Of a stretch of DNA of 64,000 nt, positions 17,834 through 26,134 are shown piece after piece. The notes beneath the pieces were generated by a model. The model saw only the letters and a program-made list of their open reading frames with translations. It ran no database searches and had not been told where the DNA came from. A program made the position numbers and the translations under genes. Each line of letters begins with the position of its first letter. Within the stretch, counting starts at the first letter, position 1. The stretch is from Falsiroseomonas sp051433165 (GTDB lineage Bacteria; Pseudomonadota; Alphaproteobacteria; Acetobacterales; Acetobacteraceae), in the NCBI RefSeq assembly GCF_051433165.1, contig NZ_JBHMFS010000008.1:151056-215055 (forward strand), written 5' to 3'.

Positions 17834-19032
17834 GCGAGGCCCTTGCAGAACTCCTGGATGCGCGTGCAGGCCTCCCGCAGGCTGTCCGTATCCGTGGCGT
17901 AGGAGATGCGGACATAGGGGCTCATGCCATAGGCCGAGCCCTGCACCAGCGCGACATGCGCTTCCTCGATCAGCGCGAGGGCGAAGTCCGTATCCGTCTC
18001 GATCCTGCGGCCACCCTTGCTGGTCTTGCCGAGGCAGCCGGCGATGTTCGGGAAGACGTAGAAGGCGCCTTCCGGCTTGTGGCACTGGATGCCCGGCGCC
18101 TGGCTCAGCATTTCCACCACCAGGTCGCGGCGTTCCTTGTAGATGGCCGCGCGTTCCTTCACGAAATCCTGCGGGCCATCCAGCGCCGCGACGGCGGCCG
18201 CCTGGCCCACCGTGCTGATGCCGGAGGTGAGCTGGCTCTGCATGTTCACCATCGCCGCGATCAGGTTCTTCGGCCCGCCGCAGAAGCCGACGCGCCAGCC
18301 GGTCATCGCGTAGGTCTTGGACACGCCGTTGACCGTCAGCACGCGGTCCTTCAGCCGCGGCTCGACTTCTGCGATGGTGCAGAATTCGAAGCCGTCATAG
18401 ACCATGTGCTCATACATATCGTCCGTCATCACCCAGACATGCGGGTGGCGCAGCAGAACCTCGGCGATCGCCTTCATGTCCTCGCGCGAGCAAGCGGCAC
18501 CGGTCGGGTTGTTCGGGAAATTCAGGATCAGCCACTTGGTCTTCGGCGTGATCGCCGCTTCCAGATCCTCCGGCCGCAGCTTGAAGCCGTTGTTCTGCGG
18601 GCAGGTGACGGGCACCGGCTTGCCGGTGGCGAGCTTCACCATATCCGCGTAGGAAATCCAGAACGGCGCCGGGATCAGCACCTCATCTTCCGGATCGCAG
18701 GTGCCGAGCAGGGCGTTCATTATGACCTGCTTGCCGCCATTCGAGATCAGGATCTCGTCCAGCGCGTAGTCCAGGTTGTTGTCGCGCTTGAACTTGCGCT
18801 GCACCGCCTGCTTCAGCGCCTTGGTGCCATCCTGCGGCGGATACTTGGTGTCGCCCGACAGGGCCGCCTGGTAGGCGGCGTCGATGGCGTGGCGGGGGGT
18901 GTCGAAATCCGGCTCACCGATCGCCAGGCTGATGACCTTGATGCCCTTGGCGGCGAGTTCGCGGCCCTTGGCGGTCATGACCGCGGAGGCGGAAAGCTCA
19001 ATATCTTTCAGACGATTGGCGAGCGCGGGCAT
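17830..19032 (-). CDS. Class I PLP aminotransferase, aspartate type (copy 1)
   Basis: A 400-residue fold-type I aminotransferase. Motifs are LAIGEPDF, the PLP-contact stretch NFPNNPTGA, DDMYEHMVYDG and the Schiff-base lysine K239 in VSKTYAMTGWRVGF. This is the aspartate aminotransferase I-gamma-like set common in alphaproteobacteria, exchanging amino groups between aspartate and 2-oxoglutarate. The start at 19032 aligns with the paralogue at 19519-20721 position for position. It is followed by a GNAT gene in an ATGA overlap. It is one of two paralogues within 3 kb. Confidence 0.9.
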   Translation of the reverse strand: MPALANRLKDIELSASAVMTAKGRELAAKGIKVISLAIGEPDFDTPRHAIDAAYQAALSGDTKYPPQDGTKALKQAVQRKFKRDNNLDYALDEILISNGGKQVIMNALLGTCDPEDEVLIPAPFWISYADMVKLATGKPVPVTCPQNNGFKLRPEDLEAAITPKTKWLILNFPNNPTGAACSREDMKAIAEVLLRHPHVWVMTDDMYEHMVYDGFEFCTIAEVEPRLKDRVLTVNGVSKTYAMTGWRVGFCGGPKNLIAAMVNMQSQLTSGISTVGQAAAVAALDGPQDFVKERAAIYKERRDLVVEMLSQAPGIQCHKPEGAFYVFPNIAGCLGKTSKGGRRIETDTDFALALIEEAHVALVQGSAYGMSPYVRISYATDTDSLREACTRIQEFCKGLA

Positions 19033-19087
19033 TTTTTCGGATGACTCCTGGCGAAGGAGCACAAGTTAGTCCCGGATGGGCCGTTGC

Positions 19088-19522
19088 TCAATCCGTGGGC
19101 GGGCGTGCCATGACCCAGTCGTATGGCTGTTCCCCCACCAGCACGAAGCCCTGACGTTCCCAGAAGCGGCGGGCGGGGCTGTCCTTCAGCACCTCGATGG
19201 CGAAGCGCCGGCCCGGATGCAGGGCCAGGGCCTGGGTCACGATGGCGGCGCCGAGGCCCCGGCCCTGCAACTCCGGCTCCAGATAAAGGCTGTGCAGGTC
19301 CACGGCGTCCGGCCCCGCCTCCAGCTCGATGCAGCCGAGGACCTGGCCTTGATCCTCGATGAGCAGCATGCCGCCGCCGGCGAAAGCGGCCTCCATGCGG
19401 GCGCGCCGGCGCGCCGGGTCCCAGCGGCCGACGCGTTCCAGATGCGACCGCATGACGCGGATGGACAGGTCCAGCAGCGCCTCGAAATCCGCCCCGGTGG
19501 CAGGGCGGAAGGCGAAGGTCAC
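19088..19522 (-). CDS. GNAT-family N-acetyltransferase
   Basis: A single-domain, 144-residue GNAT protein. The acetyl-CoA site LEPELQGRGLGAAIV follows the strand DLHSLYL, and ARRFWERQGFVLVGEQPYDWVM is the usual C-terminal strand-helix-strand. The substrate is unknown. The ATG at 19522 overlaps the stop of the upstream aminotransferase as ATGA, repeating the arrangement seen at 17830. About 55 bases separate it from the start of aminotransferase copy 1, so all of 16329-20721 may be one operon. Confidence 0.85.
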   Translation of the reverse strand: MTFAFRPATGADFEALLDLSIRVMRSHLERVGRWDPARRRARMEAAFAGGGMLLIEDQGQVLGCIELEAGPDAVDLHSLYLEPELQGRGLGAAIVTQALALHPGRRFAIEVLKDSPARRFWERQGFVLVGEQPYDWVMARPPTD

Positions 19523-20721
19523 TTCAAGGCGGCGCAGAAATCCTGGATGCGGGTGCAGGCCTCGGTCAGCGTCGCGTCGTCGGTCGCGTAGCTGATGCGG
19601 ATATGGCCCGGGAACATGAAGGCCGCCCCGTGCACCGCCGCCACACCCTTCTCATCCAGCAGGGCCAGGCAGAAGGCCTCGTCGCTGTCGATCTTTGCCC
19701 CGCCAGCGCTGGTCTTGCCGAGGCAACCGCGGACGTCCGGGAAGACGTAGAAGGCGCCTTCGGGCATCGGGCAGCGCATGCCCTCGGCCTTGTTCAGCAT
19801 GCCGACCACGAGGTTGCGCCGGCGTTCGAAGGCCTGGCGCATTTCCTCCACGCTGTCCTGCGGCCCGGTCAGCGCCTCGATCGCCGCGGCCTGGCTGATC
19901 GAGCTGGTGTTGGAAGTGGACTGGCTCTGCAGCTTGTCCATCGCCTTGATGAGCTGGATCGGCGCGCCGGCAAAGCCGATGCGCCAGCCGGTCATGGCAT
20001 AGGCCTTGGAGCAGCCATTCATGGTGACGGTGCGATCCTTCAACCGAGGCTCTACCTCCACCACCGTCGCCGGCTTCATGCCGTCATAGGCCAGCTTCTC
20101 GTAAATATCGTCGGAAAAGATCCAGACATCCGGATGGCGCAGCAGCACATCCGTCAGCTCCTTGAGCTGGGCGGCGTTGTAACCGGCGCCGGTCGGGTTG
20201 CAGGGGTTGTTCAGGATCAGCCACTTGGTCTTGGGCGTGATTGCGGCCTCCAACTGCTCGCCCGTCATGCGGAACCCTTGGTTCGGGCCGCAGGGGACGA
20301 TCACGGGCGTGCCCTCGGCGAGCGCCACGATGTCCGGGTAGGAGACCCAGCAGGGGGCCGGGATGATCGCCTCGTCACCCGCATTGATGGTGGCGACCAG
20401 CGCATCGAAGATCACCTGCTTGCCGCCGGTGGCGACCAGGATTTCCTCCGGCGTGTAGTCGATGCCGCTGTCGCGCTTGAACTTCTGGCAGATGGCGCGG
20501 CGCAGCTCGACGGTCCCTGCGACATCGGTATACCGCGTCTCGCCCCGCTCGATGGCGGCTATGGCCGCGTCCTTGATGTTGCGCGGCGTCTCGAAATCCG
20601 GCTCGCCGACCGAGAGGGAAATGATGTCCCGCCCCTGCGCCTTCAGCGCGCGGGCCTTGCCGGTCATGGCAATGGTCTGCGACGGCGAGATGCGGTTCAG
20701 GCGATCGGCGATGAGGTTCAT
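19519..20721 (-). CDS. Class I PLP aminotransferase, aspartate type (copy 2)
   Basis: A 400-residue paralogue of the gene at 17830-19032. It shares SVGEPDFETPR, WLILNNPCNPTGAG, SDDIYEKLAYDG, the lysine motif CSKAYAMTGWRIGF and the C-terminal EACTRIQDFC. The start ATG at 20721 is chosen by alignment with copy 1. Predicted to transaminate aspartate or prephenate-type substrates in the cytoplasm. Both copies keep the catalytic lysine, so neither is decayed. It ends in an ATGA overlap with the GNAT gene. Confidence 0.9.
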   Translation of the reverse strand: MNLIADRLNRISPSQTIAMTGKARALKAQGRDIISLSVGEPDFETPRNIKDAAIAAIERGETRYTDVAGTVELRRAICQKFKRDSGIDYTPEEILVATGGKQVIFDALVATINAGDEAIIPAPCWVSYPDIVALAEGTPVIVPCGPNQGFRMTGEQLEAAITPKTKWLILNNPCNPTGAGYNAAQLKELTDVLLRHPDVWIFSDDIYEKLAYDGMKPATVVEVEPRLKDRTVTMNGCSKAYAMTGWRIGFAGAPIQLIKAMDKLQSQSTSNTSSISQAAAIEALTGPQDSVEEMRQAFERRRNLVVGMLNKAEGMRCPMPEGAFYVFPDVRGCLGKTSAGGAKIDSDEAFCLALLDEKGVAAVHGAAFMFPGHIRISYATDDATLTEACTRIQDFCAALK

Positions 20722-20810
20722 GGCGGTTCCCGGAGTCCCTGCCCACCCCCGCGGGGCGGCGCCACTTTTCCTAAACCTGGGCGCCGGGCACGTCCACATC
20801 TGTGCGGCCT

Positions 20811-21173
20811 CTATTGCAGGCGGAGCGGCCGGTAGCCCTGGAAGGTGAAGCCCTTTTCCCGCATGCAGGCGGTGCGATGCGCCTCCCGCGCTCCGGTTGC
20901 GATATCGACCATGTCGTAGCGCGCGGGGCGGTAGCGTTCGCTGGTCCGGCAGCGTTCGCGGTCGCCATCGCGCCAGCAATTCCGCTCTCGCTCGATGCGG
21001 GCGGGGGCCACCTGCTGCCAGACCATATGCGGCGGCACCGCCATCTGGGCTTCGGCCCCGCAGGCGGCGTTCATCGCATCCGCCTCCGCCTCCGATGTGC
21101 CGGGGCGGGCCCAGCGTTCGGCGCAGGCCGATAGCAGAGGGATCAGCAGCAGCAGCAGGAACAGGGGGCGCAT
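20811..21173 (-). CDS. Small predicted lipoprotein
   Basis: A 120-residue exported protein. The N-terminus MRPLFLLLLLIPLLSAC is a lipoprotein signal with the lipidated cysteine at about 17. The mature part is hydrophilic and has further cysteines (AACGAEAQ, NCWRDGDRERCRTSERYR, TACMREKGFTFQGYRPL), which suggests a small disulfide-containing envelope protein. No family function is recognised. The ATG at 21173 is chosen because it directly precedes the signal peptide. It lies between the polyamine transporter and aminotransferase genes on the same strand, with short gaps. Confidence 0.7.
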   Translation of the reverse strand: MRPLFLLLLLIPLLSACAERWARPGTSEAEADAMNAACGAEAQMAVPPHMVWQQVAPARIERERNCWRDGDRERCRTSERYRPARYDMVDIATGAREAHRTACMREKGFTFQGYRPLRLQ

Positions 21174-21214
21174 GAACCTAATCTGGCACTGATTCATGGA
21201 GAAACCAGGGCCGA

Positions 21215-22003
21215 TCATCGCCGCCGCACCAGGCGCAGGGCCAGGGTCAGCGCCACCCCCCCCACCACCACCAGCACCGTCGCCAGCGCATACAATTCCG
21301 GCGTCAGGCCGAGCCGGACGGTGGAGAAGATCACCATCGGCAAGGTGGAGGCGCCGGGGCCGGAGACGAAGCTGGCGATCACCAGGTCATCCAGCGACAG
21401 GGTGAAGGCCAGCAGCCAGCCGGCGGCAATGCCGGGCGCGATCAGCGGCAGGGTGATGACGGCGAACACCTTCCACGGCCGGGCGCCGAGGTCCATCGCC
21501 GCTTCCTCCAGGCTCAGGTCGAAATCCGCCAGCCGCGACTGCACCACCACCGCCACATAGGCCGCGCCGAAGGTGGCATGGGCGATGGCGACCGTGCTGG
21601 CGCCGCGGCCGGCGGGGAAGCCGAAGACGGATTCCATCGCCACGAACAGCAGCAGCAGGGACAGGCCGGTGATTACCTCCGGCATCACCAGCGGTGCGGC
21701 CATGACGGCGCCAAACCCGGCCCGCCCCCGGAACCGCCCGAAGCGCGCCAGCGCGAAGCCCGCCAGCACGCCGAGGATGGTCGCCATGGTGGCGGAGATG
21801 GCGGCGATGCGCAGCGACAGGCCGAGCGCGCCCATCAGCACCTCGTTCCGCCACAGGCTGTCGTACCAGCGCAGTGAGAAGCCGGTGAAGGTGGTGACCA
21901 TGCGGCTGTCGTTGAAGGAGAACAGCACCATCAGCAGGATCGGCAGATACAGGAAGGCGAAGCCCAGCCCGAGCGGAATGGCCAACCGGCCGATACCCCT
22001 CAC
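21215..22003 (-). CDS. potI: Polyamine ABC transporter permease, PotI type
   Basis: Inner-membrane permease (262 residues) of a spermidine/putrescine importer. About six membrane segments are visible, and the EAA loop EEAAMDLGARPWKVFAVITLPL, which contacts the ATPase, is clear. The GTG at 22003 forms a GTGA overlap with the preceding permease stop and gives a short N-terminus before the first helix; an upstream in-frame start would run into potH. This is the last gene of a four-gene minus-strand operon. Substrate assignment rests on the operon pattern and on the binding protein. Confidence 0.85.
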   Translation of the reverse strand: MRGIGRLAIPLGLGFAFLYLPILLMVLFSFNDSRMVTTFTGFSLRWYDSLWRNEVLMGALGLSLRIAAISATMATILGVLAGFALARFGRFRGRAGFGAVMAAPLVMPEVITGLSLLLLFVAMESVFGFPAGRGASTVAIAHATFGAAYVAVVVQSRLADFDLSLEEAAMDLGARPWKVFAVITLPLIAPGIAAGWLLAFTLSLDDLVIASFVSGPGASTLPMVIFSTVRLGLTPELYALATVLVVVGGVALTLALRLVRRR

Positions 22004-22872
22004 TTCCCGGCCCGCCACTGAAACAGCGCAATGGGCAGCACCAGCGCCGCCAGCAGCACGATGGCCAGCGCCGAGGCCAGCGGCCAGTCGCGATTCTGGA
22101 AGAACTCCGTCCACAACACGCGCCCGATCAACTGCGCCCCGGGCCCGCCGAGCAATTCAGGGATCACGAACTCCCCCACCGCCGGGATGAAGACCAGCAG
22201 GAAGCCGGCAACGATGCCGGGCAGCGACAGCGGCAGCGTGACTTGCAGGAAGGCCCGCCAAGGCGGCGCGCCGAGATCCTCCGCCGCCTCCAGCAATGAC
22301 GGATCGAGCTTCGACAGCGTGGCGTAAAGCGGCAGCACCATGAAGGGCAGGTAGCAATAGGTGATGCCGATATACATCGCCGTGTCGGTGTAGAGCAGCG
22401 GGATGGGCTCCGCGATCACCCCCAGCGTCAGCAACGCACCATTCAGCCAGCCCTGGTCCTGCAGGATGCCGATCCAGGCCGTGACGCGCAGCAGGAAGCT
22501 GGTCCAGAAGGGCAGGATCACCAGCATCAGCAACAGGTTCCGCCGATGCTCCGGCGCCCGCGCGATCGCCAGGGCCATGGGGTAGCCGATGAACAAGCAA
22601 AGCGTGGCGGAAACCGCGGCGACGCGCAGACTGCGAAGATAGGCGTCGAGGTAGTAGGAATCCTCCAGCAACAGTTGAAAGTTCGCCAGGTTGAGTTGCA
22701 GCACAGCGGTCGCCTCGCCGGACCAGCGCAGCAGCGGCGCGTAAGGCGGCAGGCCCTCGCTGGGTTCGGCAAAGGCGATGGAAAGCACGAAGGCAAAGGG
22801 CACGACGAAGAACAACGCCATCCAGACCCAGGGCAGTGCCAGCACCAGGCGGCGGCGCACCCGCGGCGTCAC
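22000..22872 (-). CDS. potH: Polyamine ABC transporter permease, PotH type
   Basis: Inner-membrane permease of 290 residues with about six membrane helices. The EAA motif LLEAAEDLGAPPWRAFLQVTLP marks the ATPase-docking loop, and the first helix follows PRVRRRLVLALPWVWMALFF. The start is the GTG at 22872 in a GTGA overlap with the ATPase gene stop. Pairing with PotI to form the channel is expected for this family. Confidence 0.85.
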   Translation of the reverse strand: MTPRVRRRLVLALPWVWMALFFVVPFAFVLSIAFAEPSEGLPPYAPLLRWSGEATAVLQLNLANFQLLLEDSYYLDAYLRSLRVAAVSATLCLFIGYPMALAIARAPEHRRNLLLMLVILPFWTSFLLRVTAWIGILQDQGWLNGALLTLGVIAEPIPLLYTDTAMYIGITYCYLPFMVLPLYATLSKLDPSLLEAAEDLGAPPWRAFLQVTLPLSLPGIVAGFLLVFIPAVGEFVIPELLGGPGAQLIGRVLWTEFFQNRDWPLASALAIVLLAALVLPIALFQWRAGK

Positions 22873-24014
22873 TCGGGCAGCACCATGCTGGCCTGGCGGT
22901 CCCAGGTGACGGCCACCGTATCCTCCCAATCCACCGGGCGTTCGGTGCGACGGCGGAGGTTGGGCTGGCTGACGCGCACTTCCTTGCCGTTTTCCAGCAC
23001 CACGTAATACAGGAAGAAATCGCCGTAATAGCCGATGTCCCGCACGCGCCCGACCAGGCGGTTGTCGCCGAGCGGCGTGCCGGGTGCGACACGCTCGATC
23101 CGCATGCGTTCGGGCCGCAGCGCCACGAAGACGCGGGCACCCAGCGGCTTGCTGGCGGCGGGCTCCGCCAGGATGTCGAAATCCAGCTCCGAACTGCCGA
23201 TGCGAACGCCTTCGGCATCGACGCCCTCGACAACGCCTTCCAAAATATTGGCGGTGCCGAGGAATTCCGCGGTAAAGCGGCTGTTGGGGAATTCATAGAC
23301 GTCGGACGGCGTACCCACCTGCGCCAAGGTGCCGCGATCCATCACGGCGAGGCGTGTTGCCATGGTCATCGCCTCCTCCTGGTCATGGGTGACGATGACG
23401 AAGGTGGTGCCGGTGCGTTCCTGGATATTTATCAACTCGAACTGCGTGGATTCACGCAGGTTCTTGTCGAGCGCCGAAAGCGGCTCATCCAGCAGCAGCA
23501 GTTTTGGGCGCTTGGCCAGCGCGCGCGCCAAAGCCACGCGCGCGCGCTGGCCACCCGAAAGCGCCGCGGGCTTGCGATCGCCAAAGCCCTCCATCTTCAC
23601 CATGGCCAGCATCTCCGCCACGCGGTCGCGGATGAGGGTCTTCGCAGCCCCCTCCTGCTTCAACCCGAAGCCGATATTCTGCGCCACGCTCATATGCGGG
23701 AACAGCGCGTAGGACTGGAACATCATGTTCACCGGCCGCGCATAGGGCGGCACGCCGGCCATGTCCTGCCCATCCAGCACGATGCGCCCGGCATCGGGCT
23801 CCAGGAACCCGGCCAGGCAGCGCAGCAGCGTGGATTTGCCGGAACCCGAGCCGCCCAGCAGTGCGAACAGCTCACCGCGATAGATCGGCAGGCTCACCTC
23901 ATCCAGCGCGACGAAATCGCCGAAGCGCTTCGTCAGCTTCTCGATGCGCAGGAAAGGCTCCGCGGCGGGGTCGCGCCAGGGCTCCGCTGCGCCAGGTCGC
24001 TCCGCGAGGCTCAC
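22869..24014 (-). CDS. potG: Polyamine ABC transporter ATPase, PotG type
   Basis: Cytoplasmic ATPase (381 residues) that powers the importer. Walker A is GGSGSGKST, the signature is LSGGQRARVALARAL, Walker B is LLLLDEPLSALD and the switch histidine is in VTHDQEEA. The C-terminal TOBE domain (FVALRPERMRI and after) is present. The GTG at 24014 is preferred because it overlaps the PotF stop as GTGA, like the next two junctions; another in-frame GTG at 24038 is possible. Confidence 0.9.
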   Translation of the reverse strand: MSLAERPGAAEPWRDPAAEPFLRIEKLTKRFGDFVALDEVSLPIYRGELFALLGGSGSGKSTLLRCLAGFLEPDAGRIVLDGQDMAGVPPYARPVNMMFQSYALFPHMSVAQNIGFGLKQEGAAKTLIRDRVAEMLAMVKMEGFGDRKPAALSGGQRARVALARALAKRPKLLLLDEPLSALDKNLRESTQFELINIQERTGTTFVIVTHDQEEAMTMATRLAVMDRGTLAQVGTPSDVYEFPNSRFTAEFLGTANILEGVVEGVDAEGVRIGSSELDFDILAEPAASKPLGARVFVALRPERMRIERVAPGTPLGDNRLVGRVRDIGYYGDFFLYYVVLENGKEVRVSQPNLRRRTERPVDWEDTVAVTWDRQASMVLPE

Positions 24015-25120
24015 CGCCCCGCCTTGAAGCGCGCCCACATGCGGTTGCGCGTGCGCTCCGCCGCCTGCGCCACCGGGCCGATGGTGAAGAAGCGCGCTTG
24101 CATCGCCTCGGGCGGGAACACGGCCGGGTCGGCCGCCACATCCGGCGCCACAAGCGCGCGGCTGGCGGGCACGCCGTTGGGGTAGCGCACATGGTTGGTG
24201 ATGGAGGCCATCACATCCGGCTGCAGCAGGAAGTTGATGAAGGCGTGCGCATTCTCCGGGTTTGGCGCATCGGCCGGAATCGCCAGCAGGTCGAACCAGA
24301 GCTGCGCGCCCTCATTCGCCGCGACATAGCTGACGGCGACACCCCGATCCGCCTCCTTCGCCCGGACGCTGGCCTGGATGGCATCGCCCGAATAGGCGAA
24401 GGCGAGGCAGGTCTGGCCACTCGCCAGCGCCTCGATCGTGCCGCCGGTCGAGAAGCTGCGGATGAAGGGCCGCACTGCCATCAGCGTGCGCTCCACCTCA
24501 CGCAGATCGGCCGCATCGGTGCTGTCCGGGTTCTTGCCGAGATAGCGCAGCACGGTCGGGATCACGTCGGACGCGCTGTCCATCATGCTGATGCCGCACC
24601 GCGCGATGCGGCGCGCATGGGCAGGGTCGAAGATCAGCCGCAGACTGTCCATCGGCGCATCCGGCGCCAAGGCCTGGATGCGCGCCGCATTCACCCCAAG
24701 CCCGATGCTGCCCCACAGATACAACGCGCCGAAGCGGTTCTCCGGGTCCGAGGACGCCACCTGCGCCTGCAAGGCAGGGTCCAGATTGGCCAGGTTCGGA
24801 ATCTGCGCGCGGTCCAGCGGCAGCAGCCCACCGGCGCGCGCGAGGCGGGAGAAGGTCGGCTCCCCGGTCGGCACGATGATGTCGTAGCCGGACCGCCCGA
24901 CGGAGATGCGGCCCTCCAGCGTCTCCAGGCTGTCATAGATGTCGTAGCGGACGCGGATGCCGGTCTCGCGCGTGAAGCGCTGGACCATGTAGGGGTCGAT
25001 ATAGTCGTTCCAGTTGAAGACATTCACCACGCGCTCCTGCGCCGCCGCCGGCGGCGGCGCGACAAGGGCCGTCAGAGCGGTGAACAGGGTGGCCGCGAGG
25101 GCCAGGCGACGCATCATCAT
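24011..25120 (-). CDS. potF: Periplasmic polyamine-binding protein, PotF/PotD type
   Basis: Secreted solute receptor (369 residues) delivering polyamines to the permeases. A Sec signal peptide (MRRLALAATLFTALTALVAPPPAAAQ) precedes the hallmark VVNVFNWNDYIDPYMVQRF. Further family stretches are GYDIIVPTGEPTFSRLARAG, YLWGSIGLGVN and NAHAFINFLLQPDVMA. Three adjacent ATGs (25120, 25117, 25114) leave the exact start open. It is first in the operon, so the promoter should lie in the 25121-25426 gap. Confidence 0.88.
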   Translation of the reverse strand: MMMRRLALAATLFTALTALVAPPPAAAQERVVNVFNWNDYIDPYMVQRFTRETGIRVRYDIYDSLETLEGRISVGRSGYDIIVPTGEPTFSRLARAGGLLPLDRAQIPNLANLDPALQAQVASSDPENRFGALYLWGSIGLGVNAARIQALAPDAPMDSLRLIFDPAHARRIARCGISMMDSASDVIPTVLRYLGKNPDSTDAADLREVERTLMAVRPFIRSFSTGGTIEALASGQTCLAFAYSGDAIQASVRAKEADRGVAVSYVAANEGAQLWFDLLAIPADAPNPENAHAFINFLLQPDVMASITNHVRYPNGVPASRALVAPDVAADPAVFPPEAMQARFFTIGPVAQAAERTRNRMWARFKAGR

Positions 25121-25426
25121 GGGTGTCTCCCGCGCATCAGGTTGCCGGATGCTAACACGGACGCGCGACGGCGCACCAAGGCACAAATACCCAGGTCCCG
25201 AGGAATTTGTTCTTGACTTGTTCCGGTGCCGCCTGTAGTCAGCACCCACCAAGGGGTGAGTTGCGGCCATCGCCTTTCCCCACGGTCACCCCGCAAATCG
25301 CATAGCCGGCGCGCAGCCGGCCGGGCGCTGCCCCCTCGCTCATTAGGCTTTTATCCTTAGACCCATCCCGCCCGGGACGCGCTTTCGCGCGCCCTGCCCG
25401 CCGCGCGTCCGAACGGAGCCCCGCCC
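25121..25426. other. 306-base divergent gap with a leader hairpin
   Basis: This is the gap between potF (leftward) and the tail-like cassette (rightward). It must hold both promoters, but no convincing -35/-10 pair could be assigned; TTGACT at 25213-25218 has only a poor -10 partner. A hairpin with 8-base arms, GGACGCGC (25375-25382) and GCGCGTCC (25403-25410), stands just ahead of the CGGAG ribosome-binding region for 25427. No protein-coding stretch is supported here. Confidence 0.4.
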
Positions 25427-26077
25427 ATGCCCTTCGCCAACACGGCCCTGGTGCCGCTGGTCACCAATAGCGGCTTCACCATGTGGCTGTATCGCACCAC
25501 CGACAGCCGCGCCGATGCGCTGGCCGCGGGCTATTTCGAGCCGGCGGCCGCGCGGCTCGCGACCGGCGACATCATCGTGATGCTCGCCTCCGATTCCATG
25601 TCCTTCCTGCCGGTGCGCGTCGGCGATGTCGTCGCCGCCGGCCTGGTGCTGGACAGTTCCCAGGCGCCGTTCCGCGTGCAGATCCGTGGCGCGCAGGTCT
25701 TCTCCGTCTCGCAGACGGCGACCGCGGTGGCGATGACCGTCATCCTCGGCCCGCTCGCGGCAGGCGTCCTGTCCAACGGCATCGTCCAGGCCTCCGCCAC
25801 GCTGGCCGGGCCGGTATCGCAGGTCGCCTTCAGCATCAGCGATGCCGGCGGCGCGGTGGTGCGCGGCGCGACCCTGGCCACCGTCAGCGGCGGCAGCGCC
25901 ACCGCATCCCTGCCGGCCCCGGCGGCGGGCACCGGCTACCGCCTGCGCGTGGTTTCCACCAGCGATAGCGCGGTGGCCGACACCTCCCCCGCCTTCAGCG
26001 TCACCCTGCCCTTCGGTCTGCTGCTGCAGGCCGGCGGCGCGCTGCTGATCGAGGATGGCAACCGCCTGCTGGTCTGA
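25427..26077 (+). CDS. Phage-tail-associated structural protein, unknown role
   Basis: A 216-residue protein. The N-terminal half (FTMWLYRTTDSRADALAAGYFEPAAARLATGD split across residues 17-49) looks like the short domain found beside tail-fibre genes in alphaproteobacterial prophages; this link is from memory and unverified. The C-terminal half is rich in small residues and beta strands and ends LLLQAGGALLIEDGNRLLV, a style common at the ends of phage structural proteins. No enzymatic motif is seen. It is first of a same-strand group of four genes with short GC-rich gaps. Confidence 0.6.
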   Translation: MPFANTALVPLVTNSGFTMWLYRTTDSRADALAAGYFEPAAARLATGDIIVMLASDSMSFLPVRVGDVVAAGLVLDSSQAPFRVQIRGAQVFSVSQTATAVAMTVILGPLAAGVLSNGIVQASATLAGPVSQVAFSISDAGGAVVRGATLATVSGGSATASLPAPAAGTGYRLRVVSTSDSAVADTSPAFSVTLPFGLLLQAGGALLIEDGNRLLV

Positions 26078-26134
26078 GCCGCACCCCGGCGACCCGCCCC
26101 TCCCCCTCCCCGCACGATCGGAGCCGATCCCCCC

